Assembly (NCBI RefSeq): GCF_011009015.1
Contig: NZ_CP048878.1
Location: forward strand, 1,105,501-1,169,500
Source of the DNA: Spartinivicinus ruber
GTDB taxonomy: Bacteria; Pseudomonadota; Gammaproteobacteria; Pseudomonadales; Zooshikellaceae
Direction: 5' to 3'
DNA length: 64,000 nt
The translations under genes and the position numbers were made by a program. Each line of letters opens with the position of its first letter. Positions within the stretch are counted from its first letter, which is position 1. Below the pieces are notes generated by a model. It worked only from the letters and a program-made list of their open reading frames with translations, was not told the origin of the DNA and searched no databases. Positions 1 to 8,766 of this stretch are shown here, piece after piece.

Positions 1-330
1 CGCGTGCATCATTGGTTAGCTGCTGCTGACCAAGTTACTCACATACTCCATCATTGCGACACTTTATTAGAACAGGAGCAGTTAACAAGTTTAATTGAAC
101 AATATGATGCTCTGAAAAAACAGCTTATTGCAGCAGTCGTTGATGAAAGAGCGGGAATTCATATAATAGATGTCGCTTTACAGGTTGTCAGCTTAAGTCG
201 ACGCTTTATTGAACAAATGTCACAGGCTAATGCGATTTGTAAGAAGTTATCTGTAATAGAAGCAGTTGAGCCAACTAAGCCTAGTTCTTCAGTTTTAAAT
301 TTACCCGCTGAGTCACAGGTTGGTGCCTAA
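1..330 (+). CDS. Hypothetical protein, C-terminal part
   Basis: An open frame runs in from the window edge and stops at 328-330. It encodes about 109 residues, mostly helical, with several Leu/Ile heptad-like stretches (residues 20-85) and a low-complexity Pro/Ser tail. The GTG at position 4 could be a start, but the frame is open at the edge, so a truncated gene is equally likely. I recognise no family. The next gene is convergent and ends 4 bp away. Confidence 0.5.
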   Translation, partial: RVHHWLAAADQVTHILHHCDTLLEQEQLTSLIEQYDALKKQLIAAVVDERAGIHIIDVALQVVSLSRRFIEQMSQANAICKKLSVIEAVEPTKPSSSVLNLPAESQVGA

Positions 331-334
331 GGCT

Positions 335-1252
335 TTATAAGCTTTTATGTGGTTTACGTAACCCTTTGACATGTTTTTCAATAATTTGCCATGCTTGCTC
401 AACACTCTCCACATAGACAAAATGGTTTAAGTCTTCTTCATTAATCATTCCCTCTTCAACCAAGACATTCCAGTTTAACAAGCGTTGCCAGTACTCTTTG
501 CCGAATAATAAAATGGGCATGGGCTTTATTTTTTTGGTTTGTACCAAGGTAAGGGTTTCAAACAGCTCATCCAGGGTGCCAAAGCCTCCAGGAAATACCA
601 CTAATGCTTTAGCTCTTAGTAGAAAGTGCATTTTGCGCATCGCAAAATAGTGAAAGCGAAAGCAAAGCTCAGAGGTTATATAAGGGTTTGGCTGCTGTTC
701 TTCTGGTAGTACTATGTTAAGGCCTACTGACTTTCCGTTGGCATCGTTGGCTCCTCGGTTAGCAGCTTCCATAATACCTGGTCCACCACCAGTCACAACA
801 TATAGATTGGGTATATCACCCAGCATGGATTGTTCTGTAATTATTTTGGCTAATATTCGTGCTTGGGTATAATAGTCAGTTTGTTGTTGCCGTATTTTAG
901 CTTGCTGGTATTGATTTTTAAATTCTGGGTCATCTGGTTGTTGTTCCAGTTGTTGTTTGGTGTGAAATAGTCTTTTTTTAGCTTTTTTAGGTCTTAATAT
1001 GCGAGCACTACCAAACATTACTACAGTGTTATTGATATTATGATCATTAAGCGTCAACTCGGTCTTGCTAAGCTCAAGTAGTAGCCTAACAGGCCTCATT
1101 TCGTCCCTTAGGACAAACTCTTTATCATCATATGCTAATCGAAATGCTGAAGAAGTCATGAGTTGCTTACTGCACTCGACGCGCTTGGCGTGCTCTACAT
1201 CGTCAGCTGCACTAGGAAAAACTCTACAGTTAAAGTCGTTTTCGTCAGACAT
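335..1252 (-). CDS. LOG-family Rossmann-fold protein
   Basis: 305-residue cytosolic protein of the LOG / TIGR00730 family, whose members cleave nucleotide 5'-monophosphates (the cytokinin-activating phosphoribohydrolase fold). The two signature motifs are visible: GGGPGIMEAANRGA near residue 155 and FPGGFGTLDELFE near residue 220, which bind and hydrolyse the nucleotide. An N-terminal extension of about 75 residues and a Gln-rich helix (residues 95-125) precede the Rossmann core, as in the long bacterial members. The ATG at 1252 follows an AAAGG-like ribosome site. The MscS gene lies 27 bp upstream in the same orientation, so the two may be co-transcribed. Physiological substrate is unknown. 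Confidence 0.85.
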   Translation of the reverse strand: MSDENDFNCRVFPSAADDVEHAKRVECSKQLMTSSAFRLAYDDKEFVLRDEMRPVRLLLELSKTELTLNDHNINNTVVMFGSARILRPKKAKKRLFHTKQQLEQQPDDPEFKNQYQQAKIRQQQTDYYTQARILAKIITEQSMLGDIPNLYVVTGGGPGIMEAANRGANDANGKSVGLNIVLPEEQQPNPYITSELCFRFHYFAMRKMHFLLRAKALVVFPGGFGTLDELFETLTLVQTKKIKPMPILLFGKEYWQRLLNWNVLVEEGMINEEDLNHFVYVESVEQAWQIIEKHVKGLRKPHKSL

Positions 1253-1279
1253 TGGCTACCTTTTTAGCTACATTTATAG

Positions 1280-2092
1280 CTATTTAATGTGCTGGATTGG
1301 AAAGGGCTTTGTCTCAGAACCGGTATAAAACGTTCGATGTGGAAATGGTATTTCTATATCGTTTTCGTCAAATGCTTCTTTAACCCGTTGAATAATGCCA
1401 TTTTTTAATGCTAAGAAGTCTTCACGCTTTGCCCATACTGAAAGTTGAATATTAATAGCAGAGTCACCAAATCCTTGCAATAAATAAAGAGGTTCAGGGT
1501 CTTCTAAACACAAATGATAGTCATCTGCTACTTTTAATAGAACTTGTTTAACTTTGGTTAAGTCTTCTTTATAAGCAACTCCAACCACTAGGTCAAAACG
1601 ACGGATTGGAAAACGGGTAAGGGTAGTGACCTCCGACTTTATAATAGTTTCATTGGGAATTCTCACAAATAAGTTATCAAAGGTGCGTAACTTTATTGAT
1701 AATAAATCAATAGCAAGTATTTCTCCCGTCGTTGAGCCTACTTTAATAGCATCTCCGACACCAAATGGCTTTTCACCAAGTAAAAATAAACCACTGATAA
1801 TATTTGAAGCGGAAGTTTGTGAAGCAAAACCAATAGCAACAGACAAGATACCTGCGGCACCAAGAATAACACCTAAATCCACATTGATTTGTTGTAGAGC
1901 AGTGATGATAAAAAGCGCGATGATAAGGTAGTAACTAATTCGTTGGAATAGTAATGACTGATGCTGAGTCAGTTTGTCTTTGCTTAATCTGGCAATTGCT
2001 TTGGTAGCTAGTTTAGCTAAAATAAAGCCAACGATAATAAAAGCAAGACTGATAAGTATCTGGCTAAAACTTAAGTTACGTAGTGTTTCCAT
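1280..2092 (-). CDS. MscS-family mechanosensitive channel
   Basis: 270 residues, the usual size of a small-conductance mechanosensitive channel. There are about three N-terminal transmembrane segments (residues 10-100). The Gly/Ala-rich pore helix region has LGAAGILSVAIGFASQT followed by NIISGLFLL, and after it comes the beta domain with GEILAIDLLSIKLRTFD and the alpha/beta C-terminal domain. It acts in the inner membrane and releases solutes on hypo-osmotic shock. The flanking genes on the same strand (LOG downstream, DUF432-like upstream, spacing about 30 bp each) suggest one operon. Confidence 0.9.
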   Translation of the reverse strand: METLRNLSFSQILISLAFIIVGFILAKLATKAIARLSKDKLTQHQSLLFQRISYYLIIALFIITALQQINVDLGVILGAAGILSVAIGFASQTSASNIISGLFLLGEKPFGVGDAIKVGSTTGEILAIDLLSIKLRTFDNLFVRIPNETIIKSEVTTLTRFPIRRFDLVVGVAYKEDLTKVKQVLLKVADDYHLCLEDPEPLYLLQGFGDSAINIQLSVWAKREDFLALKNGIIQRVKEAFDENDIEIPFPHRTFYTGSETKPFPIQHIK

Positions 2093-2124
2093 AGCTGTGT
2101 AAAATAGTAATTCAATAGGGTTAA

Positions 2125-3075
2125 TTAGGAAAAGAATACATCGTATGCTCGGGTAATAAATTTTTCTTCAATTGGTTTGCGTGGGTCGGCAACTTTTTCC
2201 CATTGTTGAAATTGAGTGGCAGGCTCATTGCCAGTATTTTTACTAACCTCATTGAGGTCAGAATTTGACTCATTCTTAAACTTTTCATGAGATGTAGTGC
2301 TGATATCATTGGTTGTAGAGAGTTTAATTTGATTGCTCCCTTTTAATTTAACTAATGTTACACCTGATGCCCAAAATAAACCATTACTGTTCCGGTACAA
2401 GCCTAAAGCTGATACGGGAATGTTAATTTTTTCGATTTTTAAAATCTCTGGTTGATTGTTGGTTACTGTTACGGGAACAATCGCTCGATAGGGTTTTAAA
2501 GGTAGTGACTCTTGGTTAACCAGGGCGTGGGTTTTGCTGGCATAACAGAGTTCACCTTCTAAGGTGTTGGGACCAAACCAAGTATTCGACAACTCACGTA
2601 TAGGCAATTCACAAAGGGTTATATAGTCATCTTTATTATTTTTAATACTTTCTACAGTGGGGTTCTTAACACTAACTCGAAGCCATAGTGCTACGCTGAC
2701 ATAAAGTGTTATTTGTTCCTCAGGCATTAAGGTGATGCTGACGATTGGTTTGGCTACTAGGTTTCGGTCAGGCAATATCGGAGTTATTGTCAGATCTTTG
2801 TGAGTACGGCTAAATACAAATCGCTTAAAGTTATCGCTATCAGTTAGCTCGCTTTCACCACACCAGGTTAACACGTCGTTTCGTTCTGCTTCAGGGTTTA
2901 TATTAAAGTGCTTGTAATGAACTTGCCATTCACGTTGTTGGCGCCTTAAGCTAAATAACAATGTTCCGAAATCCCAGATTTGATTTCTTTCCATTGTTAA
3001 TGTCATTTCACCCCACCACCTCGTGGAGCTATTTGCTTCTATTGTAAGTTGTTGGGTGTTGGTATTTGTTTGCAT
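2125..3075 (-). CDS. DUF432-like protein upstream of MscS
   Basis: 316-residue soluble protein with no signal peptide or membrane segment. It is predicted to be mostly beta-strand, with a low-complexity Ser/Asn-rich stretch around residues 255-290. I assign it tentatively to the DUF432 group because proteins of this size often sit beside MscS genes; I do not see a diagnostic motif. The start at 3075 is the first ATG after an intergenic gap of 182 bp, which should hold the promoter of the three-gene operon. Function unknown. Confidence 0.55.
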   Translation of the reverse strand: MQTNTNTQQLTIEANSSTRWWGEMTLTMERNQIWDFGTLLFSLRRQQREWQVHYKHFNINPEAERNDVLTWCGESELTDSDNFKRFVFSRTHKDLTITPILPDRNLVAKPIVSITLMPEEQITLYVSVALWLRVSVKNPTVESIKNNKDDYITLCELPIRELSNTWFGPNTLEGELCYASKTHALVNQESLPLKPYRAIVPVTVTNNQPEILKIEKINIPVSALGLYRNSNGLFWASGVTLVKLKGSNQIKLSTTNDISTTSHEKFKNESNSDLNEVSKNTGNEPATQFQQWEKVADPRKPIEEKFITRAYDVFFS

Positions 3076-3257
3076 AGTATGTAGTTGTAGCTTAAGTATT
3101 CATAAAGTTATATTTCAGTTGTAGTTTAATTTTTATTAACAAAAAGTGAAGCGCTATTTTTGTTATTTTAACCAAAAGTAATATGGCTGGGTGAAGCATC
3201 CAGGTTAATACGACTATAATAACCTAACTTATCATACTCGTATGGAAAAGTTTTGAT

Positions 3258-4661
3258 ATGGCAACAATAAAGTTTATTGGAGCTGCTCAAGAGGTAACGG
3301 GATCTTGCCACTTTTTAGAGTCTTCTGCTACTGGTAAAGTACTGTTGGATTGTGGAATGCACCAAGGGGGAGATGCTGTTGATAGACTGCAGCATGAGAG
3401 CTTTCAGTTTGATCCTCAACAGATTGATGCAGTTATACTCTCTCATGCGCATATTGATCATTCTGGTTTACTACCCAAGCTAGTTCATGATGGTTTCAAA
3501 GGACCTATTTATTGTACTGAAGCAACAGCTGAACTGCTTGATATTATGCTGAATGATTCCACGAACCTTTATCAGAGAGACTTGGAAAAAGAGAACTTGC
3601 GTCGTGCCAGAAAAGGGAAAAAGCCCTTAAAACCACAGGTTGTACCAGGTGATGTAGCTAAAGTGTTAAAGCTTTGTAAACCTCAACCTTATAACAAGCA
3701 ATTTGCCTTCACTGATGATGCAACTGTCATTTTTCATGATGCTGGCCATATTTTAGGCTCAGCGATTGTTGAAATTATACTTCAGGAAAAGCAACAACGA
3801 AAAACATTGGTTTTTTCGGGTGATTTGGGCAAAAAAAATACTGTGCTAATGAATGACCCAGTAACGCTTACCCAGGCTGATGTGGTGTTAATGGAAGGCA
3901 CTTATGGTAATCGTGATCATCGTTCTCTTGATAATACCATTGACCAACTAAGGGATATTCTACAAGAAACTTGGGAGGAAGGTGGGAATGTTTTTATTCC
4001 TGCATTTGCGGTTGGCAGAACCCAGGAACTGTTATTTTATTTAGGTCGTTTACATCATGAAGGTGTATTGGATAATTGGCACGTATATTTGGATAGCCCC
4101 ATGGCGATTCAAGTAACCCGAATTTATGATCGTTGGTTGCATACACTGGATTGTGAAGGTATTAAACCACTTTGTTCAGGTGATCAAACGTTATTAGGTA
4201 AATTTCTTCCTAAGCTTCACTTAACAATAACACCTGAAGAGTCTATGGCCATTAACAATATTAAAAGTGGAGCAATTATTATTGCTGGCAGTGGTATGTG
4301 CACGGGTGGGCGAATTAGACATCACTTTAAACAGCGGATTTGGAACAAGCTTAACCGGATTATTTTTGTAGGATTTCAGGCATATGGAACCCTTGGACGC
4401 ATTTTAGTCGATGGAGTTAAACATATACGACTGTTTGGTGAAGAGTATGTTGTGAAGGCACGTATTGAAACCTTAGGAGGTTTCTCTGCCCATGCAGGAC
4501 AAACAGAACTGGTTGAATGGATCAGCCAATTTAAAGGTAACCCCCATATCATGTTAGTTCATGGTGAGCCTGAATCCTTGGATGTTCTTTCACAAAAGCT
4601 GTGGGATGAAAAGGGGATACAAGCAGATATTCCCCAGCGAGGCCAAAGCGTTGCGTTTTAA
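3258..4661 (+). CDS. MBL-fold beta-CASP RNA-processing nuclease
   Basis: 467-residue metallo-beta-lactamase fold protein of the bacterial CPSF/Ysh1-like class, which cleaves or trims RNA with two zinc ions. Motifs in order: HAHIDHSG near residue 65 (HxHxDH, motif 2), GHILGSA near residue 167, SGDLG near residue 192, the beta-CASP motifs TYGNRDH and AFAVGRTQELL, GSGMCTGGRIRHH near residue 345, GFSAHAGQTEL near residue 410 and a C-terminal VHGE. All metal ligands seem present. It is cytosolic, stands alone, and is followed by a clear hairpin terminator at 4663-4686. Confidence 0.92.
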   Translation: MATIKFIGAAQEVTGSCHFLESSATGKVLLDCGMHQGGDAVDRLQHESFQFDPQQIDAVILSHAHIDHSGLLPKLVHDGFKGPIYCTEATAELLDIMLNDSTNLYQRDLEKENLRRARKGKKPLKPQVVPGDVAKVLKLCKPQPYNKQFAFTDDATVIFHDAGHILGSAIVEIILQEKQQRKTLVFSGDLGKKNTVLMNDPVTLTQADVVLMEGTYGNRDHRSLDNTIDQLRDILQETWEEGGNVFIPAFAVGRTQELLFYLGRLHHEGVLDNWHVYLDSPMAIQVTRIYDRWLHTLDCEGIKPLCSGDQTLLGKFLPKLHLTITPEESMAINNIKSGAIIIAGSGMCTGGRIRHHFKQRIWNKLNRIIFVGFQAYGTLGRILVDGVKHIRLFGEEYVVKARIETLGGFSAHAGQTELVEWISQFKGNPHIMLVHGEPESLDVLSQKLWDEKGIQADIPQRGQSVAF

Positions 4662-4662
4662 G

Positions 4663-4694
4663 CTCCTGACATAATGCTGTCAGGAGTCTTACTT
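4663..4694 (+). terminator. Terminator after the beta-CASP gene
   Basis: CTCCTGACA and TGTCAGGAG form a perfect 9-bp stem with a 6-base loop, followed by the T-rich tract CTTACTTT. It lies directly after the stop codon at 4661. Confidence 0.8.
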
Positions 4695-4742
4695 TATATT
4701 GTTGGCGAGAAATTCGTCAACATTAATGGGGAGTTCTAGCGT

Positions 4743-5162
4743 ATGGCAAATTATGAAGGGCGTTGTGGGTGCGGGTCTATCGAATACAGTTTTGAAGGAG
4801 AGCCTATTAACTCGGTATTTTGTTACTGTAAGGAATGCCAGGTGCATTCAGGATCTGATAAGTGGTTCGGGTTATGGGTGCCCAAGGGTAAGTTTACCAT
4901 TACTAAAGGCAAGCCTGATACTTATACCCGTAAAGGAGATTCTGGTAAAGATATGCATCATCAGTTTTGTAGCAACTGCGGAACTAATTTATGTATAGAT
5001 GTTACTGTGGCTGATTTTTATTCAGTTGCTGCATCAACATTGAAAGATAACTCAACATTTGCACCAAAGATGGCAATCTATACGGCTTCTGCCCCAAGCT
5101 GGGCGGTATTTCCAGAAGGTATTCCTAAGTTTGATGTTTTGCCACCGGAGGTGAGTGGTTAA
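4743..5162 (+). CDS. GFA/CENP-V family zinc protein, prophage target
   Basis: 139-residue protein of the GFA (glutathione-dependent formaldehyde-activating-like) fold. The paired cysteines that hold zinc are visible: RCGCGS near residue 8, FCYCKEC near residue 28 and FCSNCGTNL near residue 75. Enzyme activity of most family members is unproven. The prophage entered this gene, and its last 203 bp are repeated at the far prophage end, so the present 3' part was probably supplied by the phage and the reading frame is intact. The ATG at 4743 follows a GGGGAG ribosome site. Confidence 0.88.
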   Translation: MANYEGRCGCGSIEYSFEGEPINSVFCYCKECQVHSGSDKWFGLWVPKGKFTITKGKPDTYTRKGDSGKDMHHQFCSNCGTNLCIDVTVADFYSVAASTLKDNSTFAPKMAIYTASAPSWAVFPEGIPKFDVLPPEVSG

Positions 5163-5165
5163 CAG
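4963..5165 (+). repeat. attL repeat, 203 bp perfect
   Basis: Identical base for base to 47897-48099. It covers the last 65 codons and stop of the GFA gene plus three bases. The left edge reads TTTTGTAGCAA (4965-4975), the reverse complement of the arm-like repeats beside it. Confidence 0.93.
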
Positions 5166-5166
5166 T

Positions 5167-5256
5167 TTGCTACAAATTCTGCATCGAGAATTGCTACAAA
5201 AAGATTCTCACTATCCGTCCTGCCTAGTTTCAAAAGAATCTACTTTTGCTACAAAA
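5167..5256 (+). promoter_or_regulatory. Integrase arm-type repeats, left end
   Basis: Three copies of TTGCTACAAA occur in direct orientation at 5167-5176, 5191-5200 and 5246-5256, just upstream of the integrase start at 5270. Two more lie at 47736-47745 and 47760-47770, and inverted copies mark the left edge of both att cores. They probably bind the integrase N-terminal domain and may also let it control its own promoter. Confidence 0.7.
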
Positions 5257-5269
5257 ATGAGGTCGGCGG

Positions 5270-6601
5270 ATGCGCAATTTAGTATTACGTGGTACTACAT
5301 ATCATTACAGAAAGGTATTACCTAAAAACCTACAAAAAGTGATTCAAAAAAGAGAAATAACTTTCTCATTACACACCAAGGCAAAACGTTTAGCTCACTC
5401 CAAAGCCTTTGCTGTTCAAGCAGCCGTTGAAAGCTCCATATATGAAATGCAGCGCTTAACATGCAGAGAGCAGCAGAAAAATGTTTATCGAGAGCTTGTA
5501 GTCTATATTAAGACATTTCAGGCGACAGGAAAGATTAAAAAACTACAGCCAGTTATAGTAGCTCCTGTTTTGTCAGAGCAACTACAAGAAGAACCCTGTT
5601 TAACACTAGAAGAGGTATATGCACTTTTTCTGAAAGAGAAGAAAAAGATGGATTGGGGGAAGCGTTCAGCTGAAAATAACCTACCTGCCTTTAAATGTCT
5701 CATAGATATTTTAGGAAATTTGGAGGTTAAAAAAGTAACAAAGAATGTAGCAATAGATTTCGTTCAAGAGCTTTATGATTATCCTGTCAAACGTAGCCGG
5801 GGAAAAAATAAAAATTTAAGCCTTGCTTCTTTAAAAGAAAAAGGTGTGCCTACTATAGCACCTACCACTGCATTAAAAATGCTCAATTATATTTCTGGTT
5901 TTTTTAACTGGATGCAACGTAGAGATTATATAAAGGCTAACCCATTTTCAGGACTTAAACCTAGAGCTAAACACATCACAGCTAAGACCAAAGAGGCTTT
6001 TACTACTTCTGAATTACGTACTTTATTCGGGCATTACCTGAACAAAGACTCGCAGCTAAAAAAAATATGGCAATTTTGGATACCCGCACTTGCTTTATTT
6101 ACAGGCGCGCGGCTGGAAGAGTTAGCCCAATTAAACGTGGCTGATATAAAGCAAGCAGGTGATATTTATTATCTTGATATTAATGACTGTGGCACACACC
6201 AACTTAAGAATAAAGCATCTATAAGAAAGATTCCATTGCATGACCTATTAATGTCTATAGAGTTTCTTGATTATGTAGATAGCCAAGAAGGACAGACAAA
6301 GCTTTTTGCGTTAACTCTTAATGGTGGGTTATACGGTAAGAGTGTTACATCTTGGTTTTCCAAGCTAAAAAGGCAGATTGGCTTTCCACCATCAAAAGTC
6401 TTCCACAGCTTCCGCCACACCTTCAGGGACTTAGCTGTTGAGAGTCGTGTACCTAGCGAGCATATCAAGGCACTCTTAGGCCATGCACAGGGCGACATGA
6501 CCCACGGTGTTTACGGCTCAGGGTTCAGCTTAAAACTACTTAATGAAAGTATGCAACAGATAGACTTCAGCTGCGTGAGAGACATATTAGTCAAGGATTA
6601 A
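5270..6601 (+). CDS. int: Tyrosine recombinase, DUF6538 type
   Basis: 443 residues. The N-terminal 50-60 residues (LVLRGTTYHYRKVLPK) match the DUF6538 arm-binding type, followed by a SAM-like core-binding domain (about 115-235) and a catalytic domain. The catalytic set looks complete: Arg in FTGARLEEL, Lys in KNKASIRK, HSFRHT (His, Arg, His), LLGHA and Tyr in HGVYGSG. It should catalyse integration and excision at the GFA site: it lies 105 bp from the repeat and just behind the TTGCTACAAA repeats. Its 3' end overlaps by 4 bp the end of a second, converging integrase gene, so antisense effects are possible. Confidence 0.93.
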   Translation: MRNLVLRGTTYHYRKVLPKNLQKVIQKREITFSLHTKAKRLAHSKAFAVQAAVESSIYEMQRLTCREQQKNVYRELVVYIKTFQATGKIKKLQPVIVAPVLSEQLQEEPCLTLEEVYALFLKEKKKMDWGKRSAENNLPAFKCLIDILGNLEVKKVTKNVAIDFVQELYDYPVKRSRGKNKNLSLASLKEKGVPTIAPTTALKMLNYISGFFNWMQRRDYIKANPFSGLKPRAKHITAKTKEAFTTSELRTLFGHYLNKDSQLKKIWQFWIPALALFTGARLEELAQLNVADIKQAGDIYYLDINDCGTHQLKNKASIRKIPLHDLLMSIEFLDYVDSQEGQTKLFALTLNGGLYGKSVTSWFSKLKRQIGFPPSKVFHSFRHTFRDLAVESRVPSEHIKALLGHAQGDMTHGVYGSGFSLKLLNESMQQIDFSCVRDILVKD

Positions 6602-7590
6602 GGTTTAGTCCTTTGGCTATCTAGCTGCTCTGCAAGGCTGTAATAGGCGTCTTCCTCAAGGTGAGCATAAATAGCTGTTTGCGTGATATTGGAGTGTCCT
6701 AGCCAGTGCTGGACCTCCCTTAAGCTCGCCTTGGCCCTAAGTAGTCTTGTAGCACATGTATGTCTGGTGCAGTGGAATACAAAGTCAGTGTCGTGCTCCA
6801 GGTCCATCTGTTTCCGCAGCTTGGCCCAGGCTTGTGTAATGCTGTCTGTTGTCCATTGGGTAGGCCATAGGTTGCCAGCAGATTCTAAACGACGCTGTAC
6901 GACAGCTTTAGCCTTTCTGGTTAATGGGACAGAGCGCGTTTTGCCGTTCTTTGTGTCGCTGAATATTATTTTATTGTCGAGAATATCTTGTGGCTTTAAT
7001 TTAAATATTTCTGAACGTCGGCCACCTGTTTCTATGGCGAGTAAAATAAAATCGGCCAAATCTTTATCTGCTAATAAAAGTAGTTGCTCTTCTTCCTCAT
7101 ATGATAGGTAACGAATGCGGCCTTGCCTTGTCTTCATACGTTCAAAGCGTGGCATTGAGGAAATATAGCCGCGCTCGTGGGCATAACGGAGCATTTTCTG
7201 TAGTACAGCTATTTTTCTGTTTATTGTGGCAGCTGCGTTGCCTTCAGTTTTACATTGGGAAATAAAGGCATCAATTGTGGTGAGGTTAATATCAGTGGCT
7301 AAGGTGTTTGGTCCAATGGCTTTAATTATTTGCATTCCTGTTTTGTACTGGACCAACTCGCTTTTAGTTCCTGCCCAGTAGCGCGCCGTAGTTAATTCTA
7401 AAAGTTCGCTAAGGGTTAACTTTTTGTATTGCTTGGGTGCTTGTGGGTTTTCTTCATTACCTGCTTTAATCGCTAAGAGTTCTGCTTGCCTTGCTAGGGC
7501 TTCTGCCTTAGTAGCACAGTTTTCACGTACTCTTTTTTTATTGATATATACGTCAACTTGCCACCTTTGGCCGCGCTTACGGATAGCCAT
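6598..7590 (-). CDS. Second tyrosine recombinase, early-operon type
   Basis: 330-residue phage integrase with an N-terminal AP2-like/Arm domain (RKRGQRWQVDVYINKKRVRE), a core-binding domain and a catalytic domain. The catalytic residues are intact: TGGRRSEIF (Arg), TKNGKTRSVPL (Lys), FHCTRHTC (His, Arg, His), HWLGHS and Tyr in AIYAHL. It is the last gene of the leftward early operon, the place where integrases are found in other T7-like temperate phages, so it may be the ancestral enzyme. It could serve as an alternative integrase or excisionase helper, or be a remnant of an earlier site preference. Confidence 0.92.
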   Translation of the reverse strand: MAIRKRGQRWQVDVYINKKRVRENCATKAEALARQAELLAIKAGNEENPQAPKQYKKLTLSELLELTTARYWAGTKSELVQYKTGMQIIKAIGPNTLATDINLTTIDAFISQCKTEGNAAATINRKIAVLQKMLRYAHERGYISSMPRFERMKTRQGRIRYLSYEEEEQLLLLADKDLADFILLAIETGGRRSEIFKLKPQDILDNKIIFSDTKNGKTRSVPLTRKAKAVVQRRLESAGNLWPTQWTTDSITQAWAKLRKQMDLEHDTDFVFHCTRHTCATRLLRAKASLREVQHWLGHSNITQTAIYAHLEEDAYYSLAEQLDSQRTKP

Positions 7591-7703
7591 AGGTTACAAT
7601 CCTTTAATGATAGGTATTTTTATTGGGAAGAAAAAAAACAGAAAAAATAAGGGGGAGGGTGAGGTTATGCACACGCGCTAACCTCGGATAAAGCGAAAAG
7701 GGT

Positions 7704-8033
7704 TTAAATCATATTTACATACTTAGCAACAAACTCCTTGCCTGCCTCATTTAAATATAAACCTTTTCGTCTTGCGTCCATTGGGTCGAAGCGTACATCA
7801 ACCAATCCGTAGCCCTCTTTTCCTGGTCCTGCTCTTTCTGTGAGAGCGGTAATAGTGCGTGTGCCTGTCGCTTTAGGTAATCCTAAGCGGTCTTTAACCT
7901 CAGTAATACCTTGTCCTTCTTCTCGGGCGATGGTCAATAATGCTGCAAACTGAACTAATGACATTCCTAATTCTTCGTTTTGCAACGTTACTAGTAAGTT
8001 TTGTAGCTTTAAAAGCTTTCCTCTGTTGTACAT
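7704..8033 (-). CDS. MarR-like winged-helix regulator 1
   Basis: 109 residues with the layout of a MarR fold: helical dimer arm (1-25), winged helix with recognition helix around KATGTRTITAL, wing with Gly/Asp-rich DVRFDPMDARRKG, and the closing LYLNEAGKEFV helix. It probably binds DNA as a dimer. It is clearly related to the protein encoded at 10452-10802; both bracket the early region. With no CI-like repressor in the prophage, these two are the best candidates for lysogeny control. The loop GPGKEGYGL is longer than in typical MarR. Confidence 0.75.
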   Translation of the reverse strand: MYNRGKLLKLQNLLVTLQNEELGMSLVQFAALLTIAREEGQGITEVKDRLGLPKATGTRTITALTERAGPGKEGYGLVDVRFDPMDARRKGLYLNEAGKEFVAKYVNMI

Positions 8034-8110
8034 TGTTGGGTTCTCTTTTTGTATGTGCTCAGATGTGTATGACTTTTAATCATTTATTATCCCCTCCAAA
8101 TATGTTACAT

Positions 8111-8161
8111 AAAAAAGCACTACGTAACAACAGAACATAAGTTCTATATGTAATGTAGTGC
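8111..8161 (-). terminator. Terminator after the 92-residue early gene
   Basis: On the minus strand GCACTAC and GTAGTGC pair (7 bp) around an inner AGAAC/GTTCT stem, followed directly by TTTTTT (plus-strand A-run 8111-8116). It lies just after the gene ending at 8179 and separates it from the MarR-like gene and integrase. Confidence 0.7.
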
Positions 8162-8178
8162 AAGCAAACTATAGGTGA

Positions 8179-8457
8179 TTAAATAAACAGACGACTTACT
8201 GCACTTTCTACGTCGCGTGTTTCCTCAGTTAGTCCAAGCCATGTACCATAGTCATGCTCAAGTATATAAATACCTGCTATTGATTTGCTTGCTAATTCAT
8301 GGCCTAATTGGGGACTGATGGACCACCAGTGTTTAACGCTTTGATACTCGCTTTGACATTCTTCCTCGCTTAACAGTGCATTAAATACGAGGTCGGTGTG
8401 TTCTGCGTAAATTAATTTACTTAAATTCATTTGTTCACCTATTGGGTTTTTATCCAT
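8179..8457 (-). CDS. Early-region hypothetical protein, 92 aa
   Basis: 92-residue acidic soluble protein with a strong ribosome site (AAGGAG) 6 bases before the ATG at 8457. It has no recognised family. It sits between ArdA and the first MarR-like regulator, in the part of the genome where T7 relatives keep host-takeover proteins. An anti-host role is therefore plausible but is inferred only from position. It is followed by a clear terminator. Confidence 0.65.
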   Translation of the reverse strand: MDKNPIGEQMNLSKLIYAEHTDLVFNALLSEEECQSEYQSVKHWWSISPQLGHELASKSIAGIYILEHDYGTWLGLTEETRDVESAVSRLFI

Positions 8458-8766
8458 TATTTCTCCTTTATCGGTGAATATAATTCTGGAGTAAGCTTAC
8501 ATTTACTACTAAAGGTGCGTAAGCTGGCTGCATCACGTAACGCGTGTAACACAAATGTCTTATTGTATACATGTACAGTGAACTAGGCCACACTTTTGTA
8601 AGGAAAAGTTCCAGAAGGGCAACTATTCCTATAGCTGATAGCTGGCATGTGATGTATAGAGGATTAAGGAGATTTGCGGCAGGTGAAACACTTCACTGTT
8701 GTAGGACAGTTGGTGTAGTTATTATTTTTTACTCGCTTGGACTTATCTACTGGTTACCTTCTTGTT
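8458..8766. other. Intergenic region in early operon
   Basis: 309 bp without a convincing gene on either strand. Its right end overlaps a hairpin beginning in the ArdA stop region (minus strand: TACCTTCTT pairing with AAGAAGGTA, about 8755-8783), which may be a terminator or RNase III processing site. The rest holds only short open frames without ribosome sites. Confidence 0.5.

Noticed and set aside
4699-4998. Second plus-strand frame over the GFA gene
   Set aside because: It overlaps the GFA gene in another frame and lacks any domain, while the GFA frame has intact zinc motifs.
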